Shown: in pieces, positions 21,513 through 32,034 of the stretch
Numbering within the stretch: the stretch's first letter is position 1
Layout of the letters: each line of letters opens with the position of its first letter
Assembly (NCBI RefSeq): GCF_000346465.2
Contig: NC_034011.1
Location: 23,510,264 to 23,574,263, forward strand
Reading direction: 5' to 3'
DNA from: Prunus persica
Lineage: Eukaryota; Streptophyta; Magnoliopsida; Rosales; Rosaceae
DNA length: 64,000 nt
Program-made: the position numbers and the translations under genes
Notes under the pieces: generated by a model
Seen by the model: the letters and a program-made list of their open reading frames with translations, nothing else
Told to the model about the DNA's origin: nothing
Databases searched by the model: none

Positions 21513-22866
21513 TTATAATCGAGATGGCCTGTACCCTGTCTTCAACATAGACAGCAAGATCTCATTCCACGTATCAATGGGGCCTGGCAAGCACCAGTGA
21601 ACACAGTCGGCAAGAGTCATATTCCTATGAGGTGAGTGTCCATAGAAGTTTGGGTGTCCATCAGGCCTCAGCAACATAGCTTCTGTTGTGTCCATCAACC
21701 TAAACTGCAGGCCTCTCTGCAGGCCTTGCTCTTCTGCTGCTTTTAGCTCCTCCACTTGAGTCAAGTACATTTCCAAAACATACCCATCTAGCTTCGTTTC
21801 TTCTTTGGTAAAAGGACTTGTCCTCACACAGTTCCCTCCCTCGTTCCATGCCCCGTTTTCGAAGTGTGAGGGAGAAAACGTCCTCAGAAATGTCACCCCC
21901 TTGTAGTTTTTAAGGCTTCGAAGGGTTCTAAACACCGTTTGAAAGGCCTTTCTGTATCCGTAGGAGGTGACAAACGACGTCATGTTGTCTTGTTCGCACT
22001 TGTGACACCCGATAACGCGACCATTTTCATGGTACATTAGTGGCCGGAAGAACCATTGTCCTGCTGAGACGATCACATAGTCGAATTGTTCGACCTGAGT
22101 TAGCCATGCCTGGTCGGGCTCATCTAAGTAGAGGTTCATGAGGCTGTTGATGTCATGTCCACTAGGATCTGCGTCTCTAGATTTAACCAAGTAGGGGGAC
22201 CAGAGAGTTGCTATGGTGAAATTGTAATCATTGTAGACATAGCGCTTGAAGTAATCTGTGTTTGACGAATATTTATGAGAAATGTCCTCAGGATAAGCCA
22301 CCTGAAAGAAAAACAAAAAACACACAATCTTGTAAGAACAAACAATAATCTTAGAATGTTTCAAGTCTTTGTAGGCTAATTTGAAGGCTTACAATGGCTA
22401 AGAGGCAAAGCAATGACTGCATTTGATTCTTTCCCACAGAGTCACCAAGGAAAGCCAATGACTTGCCTCTAACAAGCTCCAAGAACTGAGCTGCATCAAA
22501 CAAGGGCAACTCACAAGCATCAGGCTTCCACCTCCATTTCATGAACTCCGTATCAGGTCTCCCAAACTTCATGCAGTTTTGCTCATCAATGATCAGATTG
22601 CAAGTTTCATTTGTGTAGTAAGCAGGTCCATCAGGACATGGAACCCAGTTCCCACTAAATATTTGGCATTGATCTTCTTTTTCGATGCTTTTTGAACCGC
22701 CGGCATTGTTCTTAGGAGACGGCAATGGGGAATTTGAGATGTTGTTTAGACAGAGAGGGATTGTAGTGAGCAGAACTAAGGTAAGGGCTAGCAGAAAAAT
22801 ATTTTTGTGGCTGTTGTTGGGTTGTGTGTATTTTCCATTAATGAGATCAATGGCATGAAACTTCAT
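21513..22866 (-). CDS. TBL-family polysaccharide O-acetyltransferase, copy 1 (two exons, 420 aa)
   Basis: Exons 22393-22866 and 21513-22301, joined in phase 0 across a 91-bp intron. The protein is a type II Golgi membrane protein: short cytosolic tail (MKFHAIDLINGKYTQ), one membrane span (residues about 22-40, IFLLALTLVLLTTIPL), stem, then the plant-specific TBL domain ([40 protein letters not shown]) and the PC-esterase domain. The catalytic GDS motif is at 141-143 (AFLGDSVGKNQMQSLLCLL) and the DxxH motif at Asp390-His393 ([15 protein letters not shown]). Such enzymes transfer acetyl groups to wall polymers such as xyloglucan or xylan; the overall sequence suggests the TBL19/20/21/27 group (xyloglucan type), which I hold loosely. 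The ATG at 22866 starts 41 bp from an (AT)n tract. A paralogue lies 9 kb to the right on the same strand. Confidence 0.9.
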
Positions 22867-22903
22867 GGTGGGGAAGAGAACTGTGAGGCAAGATAGATTC
22901 AAG

Positions 22904-22905
<2 letters not shown>

Positions 22906-22938
<33 letters not shown>
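22906..22938. repeat. (AT)n microsatellite upstream of TBL copy 1
   Basis: Pure TA dinucleotide run in the proximal promoter or 5' UTR of TBL copy 1. It may act as, or hide, the TATA region. Confidence 0.9.
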
Positions 22939-22941
<3 letters not shown>

Positions 22942-24275
22942 GGGTCCAATAATAATGTGAATAGCTGAAGGTTATGGCTTTGGATAATTTAGCAAAACTG
23001 ACAATCATATATTTTCAAAGCAACTAGTTGGCCATGGTTACCCACCAAATCACCATCATGATGATGCAAAAATTTACATATAATTGAATAATATTACCTT
23101 TTAAAACAGAGGCATCTCCACTAAATCTTATTACTTGATGAATAATGACTTTTTAAGTAATAATTTTAAACAAATGGTTTTGATTATTATTTTTTAAATT
23201 CTTTGGCTAAAAACTTGCCAACAATAATTAAGTCCGTCCATGTATTTGCTTTGATTCACTTCATGGTTTGTCTGTCATCAGGTATTTTGTGGCAGAAGTG
23301 ATTCGAATTTGATGACCAAGTAAACTCTGGCGTGGCTTAAGAGTGAAGTCATAAATGATTGTAAAGTTTGAAATCATGTCCTTCACAGTTCACAGTGTCC
23401 ATGTTTGCTTTGATAATGGAATGTAATAATGCAGTTTTTGTCTACATGTCTATGGACTTCACGATATCATCTAGAAACAAAACTGTTGCCAAGAGTTTTC
23501 TACCTTTCCTAGGCAAAAACTAAAAGAAAAAATGAAGAAAAAGATGGTAACTTTCAGTCTTCAATGACCGGGAAAGATGGCTTTAAAGATTGAGTAAATT
23601 GCCACCATTTTCCAAGCAGTTGCTTGGTTGCTATCACAATTACTTTGGCAACCAAACAAACAGGTGATCTAAAATGCTGCTCTGAAATTTAAAGTGTTGA
23701 GGTAAATTTTTTGTCCATATATTTACCAGTTAACTTAGTAAGCATATGTTGTGTGGAAGCTTGGAAATATATAGGAAAATGACAGTGTCATTTGGTGCTT
23801 TCCAAGTTACAAAGATCAGAATCTATCTGCAACTTTGAAAAAAATCTGTCTGTGCAAAATTACAAATTAATGAGACAAAAAACCTTGAGAATAAAGGGTG
23901 GTTGAAGGCCAAAAGACACCAATTATCAAATATATATGCCTCTCATTTTATACAATTAGTCAGCAATATAATAATCCACATTTGTCACCGGGCAATGGAC
24001 ATGTATCAAATCCACAAGTTCATCCCTTTACTTAGAGCTGGCAAATTGTTCACTAGCTTAGATAGTCCCTAATTCATTGAGGAACTAGGCTGGTTGGGTT
24101 TTGCCTATAATTTAGGCGTTCTTGGACCTACCTCTCTGACATGACTTCGACCATTATATCCCAAAAAATTAAAATAGAAAAGAAAAACAAAGCTTTATCA
24201 AATACCAAATAATAGGCTGGTGTGTTTATAATTTAGGTAATAATGAAATCATTGTGCTGTGGCTCTTGTAACTTT
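22939..24275. other. Intergenic, no gene seen
   Basis: Upstream DNA of TBL copy 1. AT-rich, without coding similarity or clear repeats. Confidence 0.5.
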
Positions 24276-24466
24276 CAGGCAGTAGTGGGGAATTCTCCGT
24301 AATGGGAGAAAGCCCGACAAAGCAATGCCATGTAGAGGTAGAAGAGGCAAAGAAAGTATCGGCTTTCTTTGTGCTAGTAGCTGCGGTAAAACAGAGGATG
24401 CAAGCATTATCTGAATGATTAGGCTTAAAGCTGTAGGTGGCTAGTATAGTCCACTTGCTACTAAAT
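24276..24466 (+). pseudogene. Nuclear insertion of plastid 16S rRNA fragment (NUPT)
   Basis: A 190-bp stretch follows the central part of bacterial-type 16S rRNA: AGTGGGGAATTCTCCGTAAT, then GCAATGCCATGTAGAGG, the 530-loop as TGTGCTAGTAGCTGCGGTAA (normally TGTGCCAGCAGCCGCGGTAA), ACAGAGGATGCAAGCATTAT and CTGTAGGTGGCT. The plastid sequence has the same order, but part of the helix after the GAGGTAGAAG segment is deleted. Most differences are C-to-T or G-to-A, the decay expected in methylated nuclear organelle DNA. Flanks are ordinary nuclear AT-rich sequence. Not a working rRNA gene. Confidence 0.85.
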
Positions 24467-26265
24467 ATTAATTATTATGTATATATAATCCAAGCCCAAT
24501 CAAAAGGTGAGGTCCAAGTTCCACTCCACTAGGCCCACCTTTCATATAGCACATGGGGGAAGACTCCCACTTATAAGGAGTAGAGACTTTTTCTTCGTTT
24601 CTAATGTGGAACTCAGGTTCATGTATTTTATTCAAACTCCAACAAATAGTTGATATTATGAATCACGTTGTGACATGGATTTAGGGTTTGGAGGTTGAAA
24701 TCCATTTTTAGAATACTAAGGACTCGATTAGGCTTGGAAATACAAATAATAAAAGTCAAGCAGATCCTAACAAATCAGAGGATCCGAACCCATACAAAAT
24801 TGCACAACATTAAAAGTTTATAATTATTTAAGTTTATGAAAACAGTATAATAACAACATAAGGTAATGATTGGCTTAATCCAATACCAAGAGTCGTTTAG
24901 ATTTGAAGTTAGAGAAGCATGAAACATATAACATTTATGACTGGTATTCAAATTTATACTCACTATAAACGCCAAAGATTCATATAATTCTATAGGCATA
25001 AGATGTCACTGGCGACACTAGCTCATTTTTCTTACTCTTCTTGATATCTCCTTTTGCATGGAGTTACTATGTATGGACTTATGCCATTTTTTTCATGATG
25101 ATGGGCAATATTAATGGTGCACTGGAACATGTAAGTCGTTTTCTAATCCATATGATATGGTTTAATGCATTTTCTAATTGCTAGACCTAATTACTCTTAT
25201 TTAAGGAGTATCGCCATACCATTATACTCTTAAATTATATATGAATATTTAAAAAGTATAATTGTGAGGCTATATTCTTTATATATATATACAAATTTTT
25301 GAAAAGTATAGTCGGATGACTATTCTTTTAAAATATATTAATATTTAAATTATTTTGTGGACTTTGTTTTTTATTTTTTATACAAAATTAGTTTGTTCAG
25401 TTTAATATTTGTAATTAAGTAATATCTTAATTTTATTTAATTATATTAATTATTAATTATATAATGAATAACTAGTATTTAAGTATTTTAATTAATTTCA
25501 CAAATTACTTAATAAATATTTATAATCCGTAACATAAATCTCCACTAACTTTGTGGCTATTTCTTGTCAAAAAAGAGGAGTACACATATCTCCAGCCGAA
25601 AAGTTCAATTTTGAATTTCTTGTAAAATTTTCACTTGATTTTGTCTGGAGTTTGTGAATGTTGCAGTACGTAACATAGAAATTATAAAATATTACCACCA
25701 TAATATTGAAAAGAATGAAAAAGTTATAAAATATTCTTATGTACGTCACATGGAAATTTAACGACACAAACATGAAGATCCTCATCAGCATTCTCCTCAT
25801 CTGTGGCCTAGCACCCTTTCTTATCTTCATGTCAATATTATAAATTTTGGATCGAAAAAGGAGTGGGAAAATCAACTCCCTATACAAATTGTGGTTGAAG
25901 GCCAAATAAATTGAGACGAATTGATATCTTTCTGCCTCTATTATGTATAGGTTTTTTGTGGTCGAACTATTATGTACAGGTTAGCTAGCTAGTAAACATA
26001 CCATTTTGCATCCATATCCACAAATCGATACAAAAAAGTAACGTAAGATATAACCATTCAAAATGGAATTGAAATAAATAGTCTTGTGTAATTAAATCTT
26101 AAAACCCTCCATACATAAATATAATCTAATGGAATGAAGCGAAGCTCTTCCTTCCTACTTTGACATTTTATCTAAACATAGAAAGGGCTAAGCAGATAGA
26201 TGAGATCACAATGCAGTACTAATTAACTAGTTAACTCATTAATTATTAGCTTAGCACCTAGAGAA
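24467..26265. other. Intergenic, strongly AT-rich
   Basis: Very AT-rich sequence with no recognisable gene. Small open frames are the kind expected by chance. Confidence 0.5.
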
Positions 26266-27136
26266 TCACACAAGAAGAACTGGGTCCTTCCCTCCAGAGG
26301 AGAAGCATAAGAGGTTGTTTCGACTCCCGTCCAATTTGAACTCTTCCCACATATCATCCATGCCTAGATTTACCATTTCATGCAGGTAGTTTATCTGTAT
26401 TAATATGAAACAAAAACACACAAGATAAGTCCACTGGGATAAGAAAATTCCAATAATAATTAATAACAACAAAATATTTTCCACACTAAATATTATTTAC
26501 CAAGACTTGACATAAATATATATATATATATATATAGGTTTAGGTAGCATAGCAAGCAAAGCAAAGCAAAGGAACTCAGAGCATTACCGGTTCAACTGAG
26601 GGGAGCACAACTGAGGGGAGCACAACTGAGGGGAGCACAACTGAGGGGAGCAGACGCTGCACCAAGACTTGAAATTGAGCTTTGATTGCTTGGAAGCTGC
26701 GCAAGACTTGGTCATGTGGTTTAATTGTTTTTATAAGGCTGAAACAAACGTGGGCCAGTTGAACAAAACCAAAACAAATGGATCTACGAAGAAGGTTCTT
26801 GGCCGTCGTTTCAAGCTTTTGTATGATGTAATTTTTCGGATACGCATCATGATTCATATATGTCTCAATGCGTGCTATGCCTAGGTGACTCATACAAAAG
26901 AACTTCTTCAGACCTTCTCTTACACGGTCAATGCCTCCGTCGAAATCAAGGGGTATGTTGATGTTGTCGTTCATAATAAACTTCAAGAAAAGAAAATTCA
27001 AATTAATTATTGTAGAAGAGGAGAGTAACTAAGTAGAATGTATGAAATATTTGATATTTGAACTGACCTCTTTTTGCAAAGAAGTGATAGCTTGTAGCAG
27101 AGGATCAGCTTCTTGAACAGCTAGCGCAGAGGCCAT
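26266..27136 (-). CDS. Pseudo-HPt-like protein, copy A (three exons, 196 aa)
   Basis: Exons 27068-27136, 26588-26980 and 26266-26394, all phase 0 with GT-AG borders. It is the mirrored paralogue of the plus-strand gene at 28094-28862: same exon plan, and shared motifs SLQKE/SLQEK at the end of exon 1, then HLGIARIETY against YLDIARIEAY, and QFQVLVQRLLPS. The shape of the core (AKNLLRRSICFGFVQLAHVC) recalls the H-x-L-K-G-S-S-x-x-x-G region of plant histidine phosphotransfer proteins, but the phospho-accepting His position is Asn/Leu-like here, so any relation is to pseudo-HPt proteins. That link is my inference. Exon 2 ends in a PSVVL pentapeptide repeated by a 15-bp tandem repeat. The C-terminal extension relative to its twin comes from a stop present in the twin and absent here. 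Confidence 0.6.
26592..26652 (-). repeat. 15-bp tandem repeat in coding exon (PSVVL repeat)
   Basis: About four copies of CTGAGGGGAGCACAA on the plus strand. On the coding strand they add repeated Leu-Pro-Ser-Val-Val units just before the end of exon 2 of the minus-strand gene. The twin gene has only a single PSP here, so the repeat expanded after the duplication. Confidence 0.9.
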
Positions 27137-28093
27137 TTCTTGAACAGCTAGCACACAAAGAGAGAGAGAGAGATGCAGTTGCAACTCAATGAAGATAATG
27201 AGGGACAGAGTACTAACACACTAACACGCACGCACTTCTCTCTGGCTGGCTAGGGTTTGAGACTTGAGGGTCTTAAATGAAATTCGTTTTTTCTTTATTT
27301 TGGGATCTTATATGTATATATGAAACCCTATATATATATATATGAGAATAGGCCTAGGGTTTGTCTGCCTGCCACAATCTCCAAAAACAAAAGCAAAAAA
27401 GGAATGAATTTGCAAAGCAGATAGTTTGGTACAGTAGAAGATTCAAGGATGAACAAAAAAGAAAGAGGAAAATTAGCTTTCTCCAGACTAACACATGCTC
27501 AAATTTAATCCTAAGGTTCCCATTATTTTTAACTTCCTGTTTTATTTTCCTGTTTTTATCTTTCTCTTTATACTCTCTGACTTCATATACCTTGGATTGT
27601 AATCTGTTTTCAGAAATTTACTAAATTAAGATTTTGAGGGATCCGGGTCTTATGACTTCATATACCCAGGGTTCTTAAAACCTTTCGTAAAGGAAGTGGA
27701 TTAGATTGGAAAAAACCAAAAAAAACAAAAAAAAACAAAAAGGGGGCAAAAAGAAGTAACTCTGAGAATATATAACTAACTTAGACAAAAAAGAAGTAAC
27801 TTGAGAAAAAAAACAAAGGAGGTACTTTTCATGGCCATATGATGTCATGAAACTTTTAATCCACATAAAACCTTGCCCCTTTTTGTTCCTTTTGGAGATC
27901 GTGGCACGCAGGCCAGACAAACCCTAGGCTTTATTCTCATATATATGTATGACCCCAAAAGAAAGAAAAAAATACTTTCATATACGACCCTCAAAGTCTC
28001 AAACCCTATTCTCATTATTCGAAAAACAAAAAACCTCTCTATCTCAATCTCTAGATCATTATCTATCTCTTCATTGAAATAGTTCTTCAAGCA
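27137..28093. promoter_or_regulatory. Bidirectional, inverted-duplicate promoter region
   Basis: Intergenic space between two divergent paralogues. The 250 bp before each ATG are inverted copies: GCAGACAAACCCTAGG-like and TATTCTCATATATAT-like blocks followed by ACCCTCAA...GTCTCAAACCCTA occur in mirror image at about 27240-27385 and 27885-28015. Each side has an AT-alternating stretch that could serve as TATA. The central part, about 27385-27880, is unpaired, A-rich on its right. A GA tract lies in the leader of copy A. Confidence 0.65.
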
Positions 28094-28862
28094 ATGTCTA
28101 CTCAAGCAATAGAAAACGCTCTCTCTTCTCTGCAAGAAAAGGTCAGTTCTAATATCAAATATTTCATACATACTAGTTACTTAGTCTCCCCCTTTGTTGT
28201 TGTTATTATTATCTTTTTTTTCTTAGATTATGTTTCACCAATTTTTTGTTTTGTTTTGTTTTTGTTTTTTTTTTTTGGTGTAGAAAATTATAACTGACAA
28301 CATGAACATACTGCTTATTCAAAAAGGCTTTGATCATTTAAGAAAAGAGCTACACGAATACTTACGTATGAGTTACCTAGACATAGCGAGGATTGAGGCA
28401 TATCTGAATCGGAATGAGCAAATCAGAGGAAAGCTTAAAGTCAAGGCCATCCAACTTCGTGATAGCTCTGTATATTATGGTTTTGCTCGACTGGCCATTG
28501 CTTGTGATAGATTTCTGAGAGCAAATGAAACCTCTAACGGATTCTTGTCCTTCCTGCCAGTCAAAGAGGAATTTCAAGTCTTGGTGCAACATCTGCTCCC
28601 CCGACCTAGTCCGGTAATGTCCTGCTTTCCTTTGCTTGATACCTAAACCCTAAATATAAATATATATTTAAGTTAAGTCTCGGTGAATAATATTTAGTGC
28701 GGAATATATTTTTGTTGTTATTAATTATTATTTGGATTTTCTTATCTCAATGAGTCTGTGTTGTGTCGTTTCATACAATTACTACAGATACAGAAACTGC
28801 ATAAAATGATAAATCGGGCTGTGGCTAAGATTGAGACTTGGGCATATTGCATCCAGCGATAG
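28094..28862 (+). CDS. Pseudo-HPt-like protein, copy B (three exons, 150 aa)
   Basis: Exons 28094-28141, 28284-28613 and 28788-28862, all phase 0. The 150-residue length equals that of plant histidine phosphotransfer proteins. Mostly helical: FDHLRKELHEYLRMSYLDIARIEAYL, then KAIQLRDSSVYYGFARLAIAC, then VKEEFQVLVQHLLP. The middle part lines up by eye with the HPt core (H-Q-L-K-G-S-S, then a Gly four residues on), with Ile in place of the phosphorylated His and Arg-Asp in place of Lys-Gly. If right, it would not relay phosphate but could compete in cytokinin-type signalling, as AHP6 does. I hold the family call as tentative; gene structure and paralogy with copy A are firm. After the stop, the 3' UTR still resembles coding sequence of copy A's last exon. 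Confidence 0.6.
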
Positions 28863-30407
28863 GTCACTTTGGACGGCAGTCGAATCAACCCGCCCTCTCT
28901 CCCTGTTCCTCCTCGTCCTCCAACCTCTTCTGCTACGCTCTGGAAAAGATTTGTTGTTGTGTGATTCTCTAGGTGCAATCAGCTAATTAGCTAGTTATTT
29001 ATTACTACTGTATTGTTATAATCATATTTATGTACGGAAATTAAACAATTCTTGGATTGGTTGTGGATGCAAATGGTAGGCTGCCTAACTAGCTACCCTA
29101 CAATATGAGAGGCGAAGATTTGATGCTAGGTGTTAATTTGACCTTCCACCATAATATATTTTCAAGTTAATTATATACTCTGAGGTCTCACATTAGTTTG
29201 TAACTATGTGAATGGTAGCTAATTTTCTTGGGTGGTTTAGAGTGACAATAGCTTACAGTGGCCCAAAGCCGAGCTTTTCATCTGAATCCTCTTTTGTGGT
29301 TTCTTTCGAATTGTCATCTGAATTTGCCAAGTTAATAGTTGGCCACATCATAATTTGCTGAAGAGAAGATTTGAAAATTAAGGACACGTTTTTAAAATAA
29401 AGGAAGGTTTGCTTTTCAACACTATATGCTTAGTTTTACGTGCGAGTTAAAGAATATAACACTTACCAATTTCCTTCTCAACTACATCTTCAAAGGTGAT
29501 GTCAAATATAAAATATTAAATTTAAATTTGGCAGTTTATGTGGCAAATCGTTTTTACAACCATGCCTAGTATTATGAAAACGTAAGATGTTACGTTGTAA
29601 ATTTAGGGTACTAAACTGTAATTAACCCTTTATTTTATCTTAGATTGATTGTGGATGGTGGGCTCGGTTGATCTGATCTTTGCTCAATTTTTGGGTGTTG
29701 ATTTTGTTCTTTCAAGGGATTTGAGAACAGGTGGTGCTTAGTTTTTGGGAATTTTGGGTTCATCTGAACTTTTCTGAGTTTGATTTGATTTTAAACATAA
29801 AAAAGAAGTAGATTTTGCTTTGAAAGGATCCGGAATATTCATTAGACTTCAATCCAATACTTCTACCGTCAATTATAAACACTCGTATTGTTACTAATTT
29901 AATTTATTGTCATTATGGAATTAGTGTTTTAATTTTGAGACATCATGTGTGGCACTGGCAATTGATGCTCTACTTAGTTCAAAGTTGTTCCTTATCAATT
30001 CTTTGTTTTTGTTTTTGTTGTTGTTGTTGTTCTGCTTATTGTATTTTGGTTTTGTTTATTTCTGTGTTTTTCTACACATGATGCCAGTGACCAATTTGAC
30101 TAAATTTGTTTTCTCAATAGCTAAATTGAACTTTCGTGTAAAACCCAATAACCAAGAAGATATTTAACCCTAAAGAAAATTGTTGGAAGTACATTGTGTA
30201 TTTGGGTGGGGGTGTGAGAGCATTATCTTCACCGTATTATTGCTTTTGAGGCTTAGATTGAATCGCTTAAGTTAGGCTTTATTATTTGATAAGGAGATGT
30301 GATGGAATAACTAAAATGAAATTTTGAGATATTCTCTCATAGTTATTCAAGTACTCATATTTGGTTGGTTGACTATATAGGATAGAGTTTATTTACTATG
30401 ACAATCA
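28863..30407. other. Intergenic, no gene seen
   Basis: 3' flank of copy B, then ordinary AT-rich DNA. A GTT/TTG-rich stretch near 30005-30030. No homology recognised. Confidence 0.5.
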
Positions 30408-30466
30408 CTACAAAAAAAAGTGACAACAATTACTATTTTGTCACTAATTTTGGTGACTGTTGTGGG
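30408..30466 (+). mobile_element. CACTA-type terminal remnant (non-autonomous)
   Basis: CACTACAAAAAAAAGTGACA followed by repeated GTCACTAATTTTGGTGAC-like units matches the terminus and subterminal style of CACTA transposons. No opposite end is found; Copia sequence follows at once. A truncated end is the simplest reading. Confidence 0.5.
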
Positions 30467-31415
30467 AGTTACTAAAAGTTTTAGCCCAACAAACCTCTTG
30501 AAAAATTATATGGCAAATCACCTTTCTATACACATATGAGAATTTTTGGGTGTCTTGCTTTTCCACCAACACCCATCCCACATCCAAATTTGATACTCAT
30601 GCCAAGAAAAGCATTTTTTTTTGAGTACCCTAGTGGGCAAAAAGCTTGCAAGTTGTATGATCTCACTACCCACAAAATCTTCATCAACAGGGATGTTAAT
30701 TTTTTTTAGCATCATTTCCCTCTCCCCACCATCAGCCCAACCACAAAATCAATCCAATTACTTGTCTTACCCGCACCACACATAACAAACCTTGATCCAT
30801 GCTATCCAACCTTGGGCCTGAATGACTTTCCTTCAACTAATTCATCTTTTTCCCATGAGCCCAATTCCACACTTCCAAGCCAAGATGAGATCATCTATCT
30901 CTCCAGCCACGTCTAACTCTCCAGCTAACCATTCTTCTTTTTCTCCTACGGACCAACCTATTTCTCCAGCCGATTCTACTACATCATCATATGTTGCACT
31001 TACAAACCCAGAACAACCTGCACCTCTTCCACCTTCTACTACCCATCTTTCTACCAATCCATTTGTCAGAGTCTCTCAGCGTCCCAAACAAGCCCTTGTT
31101 TGGCAAAAGATTATGTTCTTAATCACATACTAGTACCCAAACCCACCTTATCGTTTTCCTCACTGCCGATCCCTCACAAAGGTACTCATTAGCTTCTCTG
31201 TAATTTTATTTCATATCATCGTTACTCACCTTCACATGTCTCTTTTATTGCAATTGTCAGTAGTACTGTGGAACCTTGGTTTACAAAGCTGCTGCAAATC
31301 TCAATTGGCAACAAGCTATGTGCTCTAAACTTGAGGCCTTAACACCCAACAACACATGAACACTCACTACTTTGCCTCCCGGCAAACAACCCATTGGATT
31401 AGTATCTACAAAATA
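30467..31415 (+). mobile_element. Ty1/Copia retrotransposon relic (integrase end to RT start)
   Basis: Broken frames spell the Copia polyprotein between integrase and reverse transcriptase: KPLEKLYGKSPFYTHMRIFG and GQKACKLYDLTTHKIFINRD (30484-30715), a Ser/Pro-rich linker ending in SQRPKQALVWQK (to about 31110), and a frameshifted block equivalent to the start of RT (GKQPIG near 31382). Stops and shifts occur throughout. No LTRs recognised, so this is an old internal fragment. Confidence 0.82.
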
Positions 31416-31450
31416 GGCAAACAACCCATTGGATTAGTATCTACAAAATA
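31380..31450 (+). repeat. 35-bp perfect tandem duplication
   Basis: The 35-bp unit starting GGCAAACAACCCATTGGATT occurs twice in direct succession at the end of the Copia relic, with no visible change, so it is a recent slippage or repair duplication. Confidence 0.9.
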
Positions 31451-32034
31451 AACTGTTTGAATTAATAAAATACAATACGGAGTAGGCCTTACAAGGATGT
31501 CCCTCAAATAAGCTTATTTGAACATGTATGATAATTGAAATTAATTAGGATTTGAATCGTTAGAAACATAATCTCTAAAACTGAGGATATAATTATTCAA
31601 CGTTAAATTTTTTTTTTTTTAAAAAAAAAGCATTATGGATATGCTAGAAATTAGGAACTTTTATTATGAAAAAAAATGTAACATTAGTTCACAAAACATG
31701 AATATGCATGTGGCATAGATTGTATTTTAGTGTGTAATATTAGGACAAATATTATCTTACATGACAACTTATTTTTAATTTAAGTTCCCGTTGGAAGGAC
31801 ATAAATAGTTGAGATAATTTCCCCTATTATTTTCAACCCTCTTTAGCAATTCTCAACTCCAGAGAATATATATATAAAAGTGATGCAACTACACAATTTG
31901 CACCTTGTTTTTTAGTTAAAACTTTGTAGCCACCAATTACATCTTAAACAAACTTTGACACCAAAAAACGCTGAACAAATTAATAATAACCATTGAATAC
32001 CAACTTATTCATCATCAAATCTATGAATCTGACT
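31451..32034. other. Intergenic, no gene seen
   Basis: AT-rich 3' flank of the second TBL gene, with homopolymer T/A runs near 31610. Confidence 0.5.

Noticed and set aside
24276..24466. A functional rRNA gene
   Set aside because: Only about 190 bp, internal deletion, and substitutions at invariant 530-loop bases.
28742..28978. Antisense frame across the last exon of HPt-like copy B
   Set aside because: Shadow frame; the plus-strand exon has consistent splice sites and paralogy with copy A.
30822..31133. 103-codon Ser/Pro-rich frame as a host gene
   Set aside because: It is the linker part of the Copia polyprotein, flanked by integrase-end and RT-start similarity.
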